From Gilliamella sp. N-G2 (GTDB lineage Bacteria; Pseudomonadota; Gammaproteobacteria; Enterobacterales; Orbaceae): 40,815 bases of DNA. The stretch spans positions 1 to 40,815 of the forward strand of contig NZ_NAST01000022.1 in NCBI RefSeq assembly GCF_002142215.1. Reading direction: 5' to 3'. Under the pieces are notes generated by a model. The model was given only the letters and a program-made list of their open reading frames with translations. It did no database searches and was not told the DNA's origin. Of this stretch, positions 18,145 to 26,770 are shown piece by piece. The position numbers and the translations under genes were made by a program. Position 1 is the stretch's first letter. Each line of letters begins with the position of its first letter.

Positions 18145-19191
18145 TTAATAACGAACCGATTCTCGTTTAACTAAATAAGGCTTGAATAGAAACTCTCCTG
18201 GTTCCATTTTATCGCCATTAAGCATTGCAATTAGGCGATCAACCATTAATGTTGCCATATCCGATAATGGTGAAGCTATCGATGTTAATGACGGACTAAA
18301 CAGGGTATCTAAAAACATATTATCGATACCAATAACGGAGATATCTTGTGGGATTTTCACGCCTAAGCGAGTTAATTCAGAAATAATACCTATCGCTAAC
18401 ATATCGTTAATAGCGACTATTCCATCTGGCAACGTTTTGTTGTTTTTGATAATTTCATTTGCCAATAATTTACCTATTTCCGCTAATTCACTATCACCAT
18501 AAGCGAATTGCGCCGTGCCTTCAATAATACGATTTTTGGTACTTAAACCAGCATTTTTTAAACTATCTAAAAAACCTAATATTTTGTTATTCCGACTGGT
18601 AATATTTCCTTTTATCGTTGCAAAGACAATATTTTTGCACCCTTGCTGTAATAAAAAATCTGCTGCAAGCTTTCCTGCTTGGAAATTATCCATTGAAATA
18701 CTATCAATCAGAATTTTTTTGTTGTTATGAGCTTCTTCTGAAGTTAATCCGTCATAATTTACCATCACCATCCCTTTATTAATGGCGTTAATAAAATGTT
18801 TCTTTTCAATTGACGATGAAACCACTATGACACCTTTAACCCCAAAAGACAGCAGATCATTGAGAAACAATTTTTCTTGTTTATCTTGACGAGAGGTGTT
18901 GGCCAATAGGACTTGATAACCATATTTTTCTTTAGCTATTGATTCAATGTTGTTAACTAAGGCTGCAAAATTTGGATTCATGATGGAAGGAACTAATATC
19001 CCTAACATCTTTACATGTCCAGTTTTCAATTGTTGCGCAAGTTTATTCGGATGATATTTTAATACTTTGATACTCTCTTCTATGCGCTTTAATGTTTCTT
19101 TTCGCATTTGGTCTATTCGGCCATTTAATACATTAGAGACAGTACTTACAGAGACGCCGGCATGTTTAGCAACATCGCGAATGTCAACCAT
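18145..19191 (-). CDS. LacI-family transcriptional regulator
   Basis: 348 aa. N-terminal LacI helix-turn-helix (VDIRDVAKHAGVSVSTVSNV, residues 2-21) with hinge helix HPNKLAQQLKTG, then a periplasmic-binding-protein-like sensor domain (LGILVPSIMNPNFAALVNNIE ... SVIGIDNMFLDTLFSPSLTSIASP). It lies about 200 nt downstream of the TRAP transporter genes on the same strand. It is therefore the likely repressor of the divergent TRAP/SDR operons through the palindromes at 22358-22379 and 22467-22488. The effector is unknown and presumably the transported compound or its first metabolite. Confidence 0.9.
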   Translation of the reverse strand: MVDIRDVAKHAGVSVSTVSNVLNGRIDQMRKETLKRIEESIKVLKYHPNKLAQQLKTGHVKMLGILVPSIMNPNFAALVNNIESIAKEKYGYQVLLANTSRQDKQEKLFLNDLLSFGVKGVIVVSSSIEKKHFINAINKGMVMVNYDGLTSEEAHNNKKILIDSISMDNFQAGKLAADFLLQQGCKNIVFATIKGNITSRNNKILGFLDSLKNAGLSTKNRIIEGTAQFAYGDSELAEIGKLLANEIIKNNKTLPDGIVAINDMLAIGIISELTRLGVKIPQDISVIGIDNMFLDTLFSPSLTSIASPLSDMATLMVDRLIAMLNGDKMEPGEFLFKPYLVKRESVRY

Positions 19192-19387
19192 ACTAAATTC
19201 CTTAAAGATTTTTATACGCTTTTAGATAAAATACACTATACAAAAAGTTTACTAACAACTGAACTTATTTTAAAAGATGAGTATAAATAAAGATGGTAAT
19301 TATGTTAATCAAGTTGTTTACAATTACACTGGTTGATTAAAAATTAATTTGCTAATTAAGTAATACTTAACTAGCAAATTGATGATA

Positions 19388-21253
19388 TTAATATCCCATT
19401 ATGTTAGGTAACCATGTTGTAATAAATGGGAATAAAGCGACTAAGATTATTCCAACAAATATTACCATCTGATATTTAAGCATAGGTTTCATAACATCTT
19501 TCATTGTTACTCCACAAATGGTACAGGTAGCATAGAGCCCTAATCCAATAGGCGGCGAGAACAATCCAAAACCCATAGCAAAAACCATTACTATACCATA
19601 ATGTAATGGATGGAATCCTAATTGAATTGCAATTGGTACCAGAATTGGAGCAAATATAATTAATGCTGGTGCACCTTCTAATACTGAACCAAATACAATG
19701 AGTATTAAAATCGATAAGATTAAAAATAACCATGCGCCATGATTAGTACCGATAGATACCAAGATATCAGCACATTTTTGCGGGATCATCTCAATGGTTA
19801 ATGCGTAAGATAAACTTGTTGCTGAGGCAACAATAAATAACAACATCCCTGACATGGCTGACATATCAATAAACAATTTGATGGTTGCTTTTAAGGTTAA
19901 TTCTCTAAATGCAATGCGACCAACGACTATAGCGTAAACCACAGCAAAAGCCGAGATTTCTGTTGATGTTGCAATTCCGGCCACCACACCACGACCAATC
20001 ATAAGAATCATTAATAACCCAACAGCTGCACCAAGGATTAACTGTTTTTTAGGCATAAGAACAGGATAAGCATCCGATACATTGATTTTCTTTCCAAAAA
20101 TATTAGCCGTAATTAATAGAATGATTAACAAACATACGGCTGGCACTATACCGGCAATAAATAAAGCACCAATTGAAATATTGGCAACAAAGCCCATAAC
20201 GATCAGATTAACACAAGGTGGGATTGATTCAGCCATTACCGCTGACGCGGCAAATACGCCGGCTGCATCTTCGCGACTCTGCTTTGTTCTTTTTACCGCA
20301 GGCATTAATACGCCACCGACTGCGGCTACATCAGCTAATTTCGAACCAGAAATACCGGAAAAAAAGGCCATGGATAACACGGTAGTCATATTCAAACCGC
20401 CTTTGAATCTACCCATTCCTCTAACAATAAATTCGACTAAACGAGAAGACATACCATTGATTTCCATTGCCGAACCAGCAAGTAAGAAAAATGGTATCGC
20501 TAATAATACGAAATGGTCTACACCTGCCGAAACTTGTTGGGCGAAAAATACAAATGGTAAAGTTGGATTACTTAAGAAAAATACCATCGAAGATAGACCC
20601 AAAGTAAAGGCTATCGGAATCCCAGCTATAATTCCTAAGAAAAAACAAGCAAACATAAAAAAGGCTGGTAATGACTCTAATTCAGGAAATAATGAATAAG
20701 TAGTAAAACCAATAACAATTAACCCTAAAACGCCAATACCACTTCTCAATACTATTTTCTTTTCTTGTTGAAATACATGTTCTAACGTTGCAACAAACAT
20801 GACTATAGCGCCAATAAATACCGGTATATAAAATAATGCTAACGGCATGCCGGTTTCAGTTGTTTGTTCTAACGATATATAAACCAAATCATAACTTGAG
20901 ATGACCAGACCAATTGAGACAAAGACTAAAATCCAGCGAGTACTATGCACAACATAGGCTCTTAGCGAGCTAGGTAATAATCCTAAAAATAAATCTATCC
21001 CTATATGCCCACCTCTGCCTGAAGAAGTGGCAACACCGAAAAAGACTAACGCTATCATTAATGCTCTAGCTACCTCTTCCGCCCACTCTAAAGGTGAATG
21101 GAAAGCATAGCGAAATATAACCGATGAAAATACCACAAGAACATTAATAAAGAGTGATAATCCCCCTAAAATCGCAGTTATTTTTGTTAAAAATCGACTT
21201 AATGGGGATATCACTGGAACAAGTAATGTGTTTGTACCAGTAATATCTGACAT
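19388..21253 (-). CDS. TRAP transporter fused permease (DctQM)
   Basis: A sodium- or proton-driven uptake permease with the small DctQ domain (about residues 15-160, four membrane helices, containing VIFRYAFHSPLEWAEEVARAL) fused to the large DctM domain (about 200-615, with PFFLLAGSAMEINGMSSRLVEF and FSPPIGLGLYATCTICGVT). I take the ATG at 21253 (MSDITGTN) because AGGAG lies 8 nt upstream; an in-frame TTG at 21286 overlaps the upstream gene. It follows the binding-protein gene by 25 nt. TRAP systems usually carry carboxylated substrates such as C4-dicarboxylates, sialic acid or sugar acids. Confidence 0.92.
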   Translation of the reverse strand: MSDITGTNTLLVPVISPLSRFLTKITAILGGLSLFINVLVVFSSVIFRYAFHSPLEWAEEVARALMIALVFFGVATSSGRGGHIGIDLFLGLLPSSLRAYVVHSTRWILVFVSIGLVISSYDLVYISLEQTTETGMPLALFYIPVFIGAIVMFVATLEHVFQQEKKIVLRSGIGVLGLIVIGFTTYSLFPELESLPAFFMFACFFLGIIAGIPIAFTLGLSSMVFFLSNPTLPFVFFAQQVSAGVDHFVLLAIPFFLLAGSAMEINGMSSRLVEFIVRGMGRFKGGLNMTTVLSMAFFSGISGSKLADVAAVGGVLMPAVKRTKQSREDAAGVFAASAVMAESIPPCVNLIVMGFVANISIGALFIAGIVPAVCLLIILLITANIFGKKINVSDAYPVLMPKKQLILGAAVGLLMILMIGRGVVAGIATSTEISAFAVVYAIVVGRIAFRELTLKATIKLFIDMSAMSGMLLFIVASATSLSYALTIEMIPQKCADILVSIGTNHGAWLFLILSILILIVFGSVLEGAPALIIFAPILVPIAIQLGFHPLHYGIVMVFAMGFGLFSPPIGLGLYATCTICGVTMKDVMKPMLKYQMVIFVGIILVALFPFITTWLPNIMGY

Positions 21254-21278
21254 AACTTTCTCCTGACAACACTCTAAA

Positions 21279-22295
21279 TTATTCAATTGATTGAATAAAT
21301 TCTACAATTTCTTTTGTTTGTGGATATTTTTTAACAAAATCTTCATGCACATGTTTTGTTTTTTCTTTGTAATAAGCTCTATCCACAGTAACAAAATTGA
21401 CACCTAGTGATTTAAGTTCATCAATAGCTTTTTGTTCAGAACTTGCCGATAAACTTCTTTCATGATCGGTTGCCTCTTTAGCTGCCGCAATAAAATCCTC
21501 TTTAAGTTCAGCTGGAAGACGTTCAAAAGCATTTTTATTCATTACCGCTACGATTGGGTTATAAATGTGTTGACTTAAAATAGCGTTTTTAGTTTGTTCA
21601 TAATATTTACTGGTCAAAACAGTCGGTGCATCGTGTTCAACACCATCAATTACCCCCATCTGTAAGCCAGAATAAACTTCACCACCAGGCATAGGAATTG
21701 GCACGGCACCCATACTTTTTATGGTTTCAAGGAAGTTAGGTACTGGAAGTGCTCTAATTTTAAGGCTATTCAAATCTTCCGGTTGATTGACTGTTTTTTT
21801 GGTATAGATATTTCTTGCACCCAAGCTATAACCAAATCCTAATACTTTAATATTGGCTTTTGTTTGCATAATTGAAGCAAGTTTAGTACCCGCATCACCA
21901 TCTAATGAACGACCGACATGGTCCATATCATTAAATAAATAACCTGAATCAAGAATACCTATCTCTGGTACAATCGTAGACCAAATAGACGTACCTGAAA
22001 TCATGATATCAATTGCACCAATTTTTACCTGTTGTGCAGCATCGGCTTCTTTACCTAACATGGCATTAGGAAAATAGCTAAATTTAACTTTATCATTTAC
22101 TCGTTTGGCTAAATTTTCTTTGAAGCTGGCATACCATATATAATGAGCAGAATTATCGTTTTCAGGTAGGGAAGAATAAACTCTGACATTAACTTGAGGT
22201 GCCGCGTAAGATATTTGCGGAACCAATGCAAAAGAGGACAAGCACAATACTGCGCCAGTTATAATTTTTGTTGATAGCTGTTTTAAATTATTCAT
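21279..22295 (-). CDS. TRAP transporter solute-binding protein (DctP)
   Basis: 338 aa periplasmic binding protein that delivers substrate to the DctQM permease. A Sec signal peptide is visible at about 1-32 (cleavage near SYA-APQ). The mature part has the DctP blocks YSSLPENDNSAHYIWYASFK, ARNIYTKKTVNQPEDLNSLKIR, PGGEVYSGLQMGVIDGVEHD. The RIR/KIR arginine in LKIRALPVPNF is the residue that usually binds a substrate carboxylate, which supports an organic acid substrate. It is the first gene of the TRAP operon, starting from the shared regulatory region. Confidence 0.92.
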   Translation of the reverse strand: MNNLKQLSTKIITGAVLCLSSFALVPQISYAAPQVNVRVYSSLPENDNSAHYIWYASFKENLAKRVNDKVKFSYFPNAMLGKEADAAQQVKIGAIDIMISGTSIWSTIVPEIGILDSGYLFNDMDHVGRSLDGDAGTKLASIMQTKANIKVLGFGYSLGARNIYTKKTVNQPEDLNSLKIRALPVPNFLETIKSMGAVPIPMPGGEVYSGLQMGVIDGVEHDAPTVLTSKYYEQTKNAILSQHIYNPIVAVMNKNAFERLPAELKEDFIAAAKEATDHERSLSASSEQKAIDELKSLGVNFVTVDRAYYKEKTKHVHEDFVKKYPQTKEIVEFIQSIE

Positions 22296-22357
22296 ATTAA
22301 AAACCTTAACTTAGATTAATTGCAAAAAACTTTTTCATCCCGTACCAGCTATAACGT

Positions 22358-22379
22358 TTTACTGTAACGTTATAGTTAA
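22358..22379. promoter_or_regulatory. Palindromic LacI-type operator O1
   Basis: A 22-nt site with arms TTTACT and AGTTAA around a central AACGTT, with the CpG centre typical of LacI-family operators. It is nearly identical to O2, 109 bp away (centre to centre, about ten helical turns), which would allow repressor looping. It is on the side of the TRAP operon. Confidence 0.7.
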
Positions 22380-22435
22380 CTATAATTTCAATTAGATAAA
22401 TTAGTAAATAAGATTTTTTAAGAAAATGTTAAATG

Positions 22436-22451
22436 TGTGATTTAGATCATA
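22436..22451. promoter_or_regulatory. CRP-like site (TRAP side)
   Basis: TGTGATTTAGATCATA, one mismatch from the TGTGA-N6-TCACA consensus. It lies between the two operators, upstream of the TRAP operon promoter region. Confidence 0.55.
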
Positions 22452-22466
22452 TTTAAGAGAAATAAT

Positions 22467-22488
22467 TTAACTGTAACGTTTTAGTTAA
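22467..22488. promoter_or_regulatory. Palindromic LacI-type operator O2
   Basis: Perfect arms TTAACT and AGTTAA around a central AACGTT. It is the best copy of the motif shared with O1. Confidence 0.75.
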
Positions 22489-22555
22489 TTACTTGTTGCA
22501 ACCTAGCTTGATCGACCAAAGCTACTATTTTGATAAAAATACAATTATTTTATTC

Positions 22556-22597
22556 TGTGATTTATGTCACATTTTATAAAAAATTTGGCTATATAAT
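22556..22597 (+). promoter_or_regulatory. Class II CRP-dependent promoter for the SDR operon
   Basis: A perfect CRP site TGTGA-TTTATG-TCACA at 22556-22571 and a consensus -10 TATAAT at 22592-22597. The CRP centre is about 41 bp before the expected transcription start, the class II distance, and there is no good -35. A GTTAC-CA-GTAAC inverted repeat follows just after the predicted start (22612-22623). Confidence 0.7.
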
Positions 22598-22666
22598 TTA
22601 AAACTCATCCCGTTACCAGTAACAGTCAAATTTTATTTCACATAAATTATCTAAAAGGAGATAAAA

Positions 22667-23431
22667 ATGGGTAAGTTATCTGGTAAAAAAGTATTTATTA
22701 CGGGTGCAGAACAAGGTATCGGCAAAGCAACAGCCAAAGAGCTGATTGAAGCCGGTTGTGATGTTTATCTGCACTACTTTAGTGGCGAAGAAGGCCCTAA
22801 AGAGTTAGTTGAGCTAGCCAATAAATTTGGTCAAAGAGCTGAATATGGCTATGCAGATTTAACCAAAGAAGAAGAAACGCAACAATGTGTTAATGCGGCA
22901 GCAGAATTTTTAGGTGGTATTGATATTCTTATCAATAATGTAGGCGGAATTATTGCCAGAAAATGGTTAGGTGAAATCGATAAACAATTTTGGCAAACCG
23001 TAATTGATGTCAATATGACTACCATGTTAAATGTTACCCAAAATGCACTAACACATTTAAAACAAGCTAAAGATGGCGCCAGTATTATCAATTTAGCATC
23101 GTTAGCTGGTCGATCTGGTGGTCATGCTGGCTCATTAGTTTACTCAATGACCAAAGGTGCTGTTTTAACTTGGACTCGGTCATTAGCAGCAGAACTTGGT
23201 GAGCATGGTATCCGAGTAAATGCTGTTGCTCCAGGTCTTATTCTTGGTACTCGTTTTCACAATCAGCATACCACTAAAGAATCAGCAGATGAAACCATAA
23301 GATCCATCCCATTAGGTCGAGCTGGTAGTTCTGAAGATGTCGCTAGGGTTATTAAATTTTTAGCATCAGAATACGACGGTTTTGTTTCTGGCGCAACAAT
23401 CGATATTAATGGTGGAGTTTATAGAATGTAA
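22667..23431 (+). CDS. SDR-family NAD(P)-dependent oxidoreductase
   Basis: 254 aa classical short-chain dehydrogenase. The Rossmann motif TGAEQGIG (12-19), ILINNVGG, and the catalytic tetrad Asn116, Ser145, Tyr159, Lys163 (YSMTK) are all present, as is the C-terminal FVSGATIDINGGV. It resembles sugar/polyol or 3-oxoacyl reductases, but the substrate cannot be read from the sequence. It diverges from the TRAP operon and is followed by the mutarotase-like gene, so oxidation or reduction of the imported compound is likely. RBS AAGGAG lies 8 nt before the ATG. Confidence 0.9.
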   Translation: MGKLSGKKVFITGAEQGIGKATAKELIEAGCDVYLHYFSGEEGPKELVELANKFGQRAEYGYADLTKEEETQQCVNAAAEFLGGIDILINNVGGIIARKWLGEIDKQFWQTVIDVNMTTMLNVTQNALTHLKQAKDGASIINLASLAGRSGGHAGSLVYSMTKGAVLTWTRSLAAELGEHGIRVNAVAPGLILGTRFHNQHTTKESADETIRSIPLGRAGSSEDVARVIKFLASEYDGFVSGATIDINGGVYRM

Positions 23432-23482
23432 TTAGTTAACTTGACATAATACAAAGTTATGTCAAGAAACAAGGAAAATTGT

Positions 23483-23899
23483 ATGATAAAAACTGAAATT
23501 CTTCATCCGCAGCTATTAGAAAAATTAGCAAAATGTGGACATAAAACAAATATATTAATTGCCGATAGTAATTATTCTTTTGTGACAAACTCTTCACCTA
23601 ATGCCACAATTGTCTATCTTAATTTCTGTGTGGGAGAGATTAAAAGTACATTGATTCTCGAAAAAATCTTAAAATATATTAATGTTGAAAAAGCCGTTTT
23701 AATGGAAAGCCCAGCTGATTTTGTCAATGAAATTGAAGCAGAATACAAAGCACAACTCCCAGAAGCAGTAGAAATAGCACATGTTGCACGTAATGAATTT
23801 TATTCATTAGCTAAATCAAACGATACCTTGTTAGTTATTGCAACTGGTGAAAATCGGCGATTCGCCAATATATTATTAACTGTTGGAGTGGTGGCTTAG
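23483..23899 (+). CDS. RbsD/FucU-family mutarotase-like protein
   Basis: 138 aa from the ATG at 23483 (AAGGA upstream); an in-frame ATG at 23459 has no RBS. The family converts anomers of ribose or fucose. Visible signatures are HPQLLEKLAKCGHKTNILIA with His20 and Asp28 (catalytic region), and a C-terminal VIATGENRRFANILLTVGV that corresponds to the FucU/RbsD active-site strand. It is located 51 nt after the SDR gene in one operon. Its presence argues that the imported compound is a reducing sugar or sugar acid with a ring form. Confidence 0.8.
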   Translation: MIKTEILHPQLLEKLAKCGHKTNILIADSNYSFVTNSSPNATIVYLNFCVGEIKSTLILEKILKYINVEKAVLMESPADFVNEIEAEYKAQLPEAVEIAHVARNEFYSLAKSNDTLLVIATGENRRFANILLTVGVVA

Positions 23900-23935
23900 C
23901 GAGTTTCTAACTTTCATCTCTATTATTCATCACAA

Positions 23936-23966
23936 AAAAATACTCAAACTAAGTTTTGAGTATTTT
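23936..23966. terminator. Bidirectional terminator between mutarotase and MFS genes
   Basis: Stem AAAAATACTCAAA pairs with TTTGAGTATTTTT, with A/T tracts on both sides. It sits between convergent genes. Confidence 0.75.
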
Positions 23967-23995
23967 TCTATTTCAGTTCATCATTTTTCTATATT

Positions 23996-25279
23996 TTAAA
24001 TATTCATTTTTTTGATGAAAAAAGTCAAAATTGCCGAGCTAATTAGCGCTATTACCATAAATATAAAAGCATGATTATAACCACCATTAGCATTATCGAT
24101 TAAGAACCCAATGATAAATGGAGATAATACCCCAGCAACTTGACCACCAAAATTAACAATGCTTGAAGCTTTACCCATAATCACCGGAGGGATCATATGC
24201 ATTAACATTCCCCAGAAGATCGCAAAAGCAATAAACATAAATAGTGCTGATAGACATTGGAAAATAATAGCCGCTTGCAGATTATCAACCTGAAACATAA
24301 AGAAGAGAAATATGCCAGATATAAAAGCAGTTAAGCCATAAACATATTTTAATTTGTGTTCAAATTTATCAGCAAAATATCCACCGACTAATGTGCCTAA
24401 TGCACCAAATAGGAAAGGAATTGCCGCCAACACCCCAGTTTTTGAAAGGGATAAACCTCTTGCTTCGAGTAAATAACTTGGTAACCAAGTTGTGAAACCC
24501 CAAAATGTAATATCAAACAAAAACCAGATAAGCGATAACTTCCATAGTATTGGCATTTTCAACACGTTTATTAACGAAGATGAACTGTTATCTACTGCTG
24601 TATTATTGTTATCTTGGCTATTGCTAACTTCTAACTCTTGCAATTCATTAGCATCAATCAAACTATTTTCAGTCGGATTGTTGCGGATAAACTTATAAAT
24701 AAGTAATCCTAGTACGAACCCAGGAATACTTAATATAATAAACACATCACGCCAACCCAACCATTCAATTATAGCGACAGCAACAATAACTGAAATTGCT
24801 GGCCCTAAAGTATTAACTGATGATTGAATTGCTGTTGCTCTGCCCCGTTCTTTAGCTGGAAAATAAGTTGCAATTGTTTTCCAAGATGATGCGGGGAAAC
24901 ATCCTTCACCAGCACCAAATAAAAATCGAGTCAATAACATCAGAGGTAATACATAAATTAATCCAGTAAAGAGAGTAAACATTGACCACCAAATAATGGC
25001 AAAAGCCATCACTTTACGCGGGCCAAATTTATCTGATAAATACCCGCCCGGAATTTGAAATAACGCATAACCAACAAAGAAAGCACTGATAATCGAACCT
25101 TGTACTGTTTTGTCGATACCGAGATCTTGACCGATAAAAGGTAGCGATACATTCATTACCATCCGGTCAAGAAATGAGAGTAACCAACCTGACCATAAAA
25201 GTAATAGTATTGTATATCGTCCTTTCCATTTTTTTTGTTTATATCCAGAGTTAGAAATTTTATTGTGTAACTGATTCAT
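23996..25279 (-). CDS. MFS transporter, anion:cation symporter type
   Basis: 427 aa, about 12 membrane helices. The N-terminus WKGRYTILLLLWSGWLLSFLDRMVMNV and the GGYLSDKFGPRKVMAF loop mark the ACS family (phthalate, galactonate, hexuronate and similar organic anions). The central cytoplasmic loop (about 200-230) is Asn/Ser-rich. It is the last gene of the minus-strand ureide operon, 201 nt after the PucG-like gene, so it may import allantoate or another ureide or export oxamate. It could instead have its own promoter in 25280-25480. Confidence 0.85.
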   Translation of the reverse strand: MNQLHNKISNSGYKQKKWKGRYTILLLLWSGWLLSFLDRMVMNVSLPFIGQDLGIDKTVQGSIISAFFVGYALFQIPGGYLSDKFGPRKVMAFAIIWWSMFTLFTGLIYVLPLMLLTRFLFGAGEGCFPASSWKTIATYFPAKERGRATAIQSSVNTLGPAISVIVAVAIIEWLGWRDVFIILSIPGFVLGLLIYKFIRNNPTENSLIDANELQELEVSNSQDNNNTAVDNSSSSLINVLKMPILWKLSLIWFLFDITFWGFTTWLPSYLLEARGLSLSKTGVLAAIPFLFGALGTLVGGYFADKFEHKLKYVYGLTAFISGIFLFFMFQVDNLQAAIIFQCLSALFMFIAFAIFWGMLMHMIPPVIMGKASSIVNFGGQVAGVLSPFIIGFLIDNANGGYNHAFIFMVIALISSAILTFFIKKMNI

Positions 25280-25480
25280 TAAATTTCCTTTTGTTTAAAT
25301 AGTGTTATCTTGATTAACTTGAAACAAAAGTTAATATTTGTAGCAATAGTAATCTATTGTTGATTTTTATCATTTAATCAATAGATTACTGTTTATTAAT
25401 TTAAATCAAACGCTCAATATCCAATGGATATAATTTATTTCACTTAAGTGAACTTTTTATAATTATCAAATGTCTACTAT

Positions 25481-26713
25481 TTATTTATTGTAGACATTCC
25501 AAGCAGCTTCTAATCCAGCTCCTTGAGTTGTTTTAAAGCCAACACGATTTAATACTGCTTCAAACGCAGTAAGGGTTTGCATTACACAAGATTTTCTTGC
25601 ATTGTATCCCATAGTACCGATACGCCATACATTACCTTTCAGTGGACCAAAAGAGGCGCCAATTTCAATACCAAAATCATTGAGCATTAAACTGCGAACT
25701 TCAAGATCATTAATATGATCAGGTCGTACAACACCAACAACATTATTCATCTTATGAGATAAATCACCGAATAAGTTCAGACCCATTGCTTGTAAACCAG
25801 CAACCATCGCTGCACCATTGATACGGTGACGTTCAATAACATTATCTAAACCTTCTTGTAACACGATTCGAGCACATTCTCGTGCTGCATAAAGCATTGA
25901 TGTGGCTTCAGTATGATGATTAATACGCTCAGATCCCCAATAACGAATAATCATATCAATATCGAAATAGTTAGAATAGATCATCTCATCACTACCGCTG
26001 GAGTCATTATCAGATCTTATACCTAATTCAACGCATTTACGTGCTTGGATGATTTCGACCATTTTCGGACCTAATGTGAGTGGCGCAACGCCTGGAGGCC
26101 CACTTAAACATTTTTGTAAACTGACTGAAACACCATCAAGTTGCCATTTATCAACTTCAAGCGGGTTACCAACAATTGAAGCTGTAGCATCAACATAAGA
26201 TAATACGCCATGTCGACGGCAAATCTCACCAATATTATCTAATGGTTGTAACAAAGTTGTTGAAGTATCACCCTGAACACAAAGCAATAATTTTGGTTTA
26301 ACTTTTTTAATCGCATCTTCGATAACATTAGGATCAATAACTTCACCCCATGGCACTTCAATAGTATGAACATCAGCACGACAGCGATGAGCAATTTCAC
26401 ATAGTAATAAACCAAAGCGACCAAACACAGGTATTAAGACTTTATCACCAGGTTTAATCGTTGATACTAATACTGCTTCAATACCTGCCCTTGCTGTTCC
26501 ATCGATAACAAAAGTTTGTTCATTTTTGGTTTTGAAAATATCCCGATAAAGTGACATGGTTTGATTCATATAATCAGTCATAACTGGGTCAAATTGTCCA
26601 ATCAAAGGAGCAGCCATTGCTCTAGTTACACGAGGATCTGCATTAATTGGACCGGGACCCATTAATAGCCGTGAAGGCGGATTAATTTGATCATATTTAT
26701 TTAGATCTAACAT
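25481..26713 (-). CDS. pucG: PucG/HpxJ-like aminotransferase (ureidoglycine-glyoxylate)
   Basis: 410 aa class V PLP aminotransferase of the alanine-glyoxylate family. The PLP lysine is Lys201 in SLQKCLSGPPGVAP, with cofactor contacts at DGTARAGIEA and VDATASIVG. The GQFDP (from 40) and YSNYFDIDMIIRYW (from 246) motifs resemble those of purine-catabolic members (PucG, HpxJ), which transfer the amino group of (S)-ureidoglycine to glyoxylate, giving oxalurate and glycine. Placement in an all cluster supports this. True acceptor and donor are not proven. It follows allS by 57 nt, with a poly-T-rich leader and AAGGA RBS. Confidence 0.75.
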   Translation of the reverse strand: MLDLNKYDQINPPSRLLMGPGPINADPRVTRAMAAPLIGQFDPVMTDYMNQTMSLYRDIFKTKNEQTFVIDGTARAGIEAVLVSTIKPGDKVLIPVFGRFGLLLCEIAHRCRADVHTIEVPWGEVIDPNVIEDAIKKVKPKLLLCVQGDTSTTLLQPLDNIGEICRRHGVLSYVDATASIVGNPLEVDKWQLDGVSVSLQKCLSGPPGVAPLTLGPKMVEIIQARKCVELGIRSDNDSSGSDEMIYSNYFDIDMIIRYWGSERINHHTEATSMLYAARECARIVLQEGLDNVIERHRINGAAMVAGLQAMGLNLFGDLSHKMNNVVGVVRPDHINDLEVRSLMLNDFGIEIGASFGPLKGNVWRIGTMGYNARKSCVMQTLTAFEAVLNRVGFKTTQGAGLEAAWNVYNK

Positions 26714-26770
26714 TATTTTTTCCTTTATTAATATCGAGTTAATTAGTTGATGATCACACTAATTGGTAAT

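Noticed and set aside
20082..20699. 205-aa plus-strand ORF opposite the TRAP permease
   Set aside because: A long antisense frame of a hydrophobic gene; rich in Pro, Ala and Lys, no RBS, no recognised domain.
25470..25497. TGTCTAC / GTAGACA inverted repeat at the end of the PucG-like gene
   Set aside because: It overlaps the coding end and has no U tract; too weak to call a terminator.
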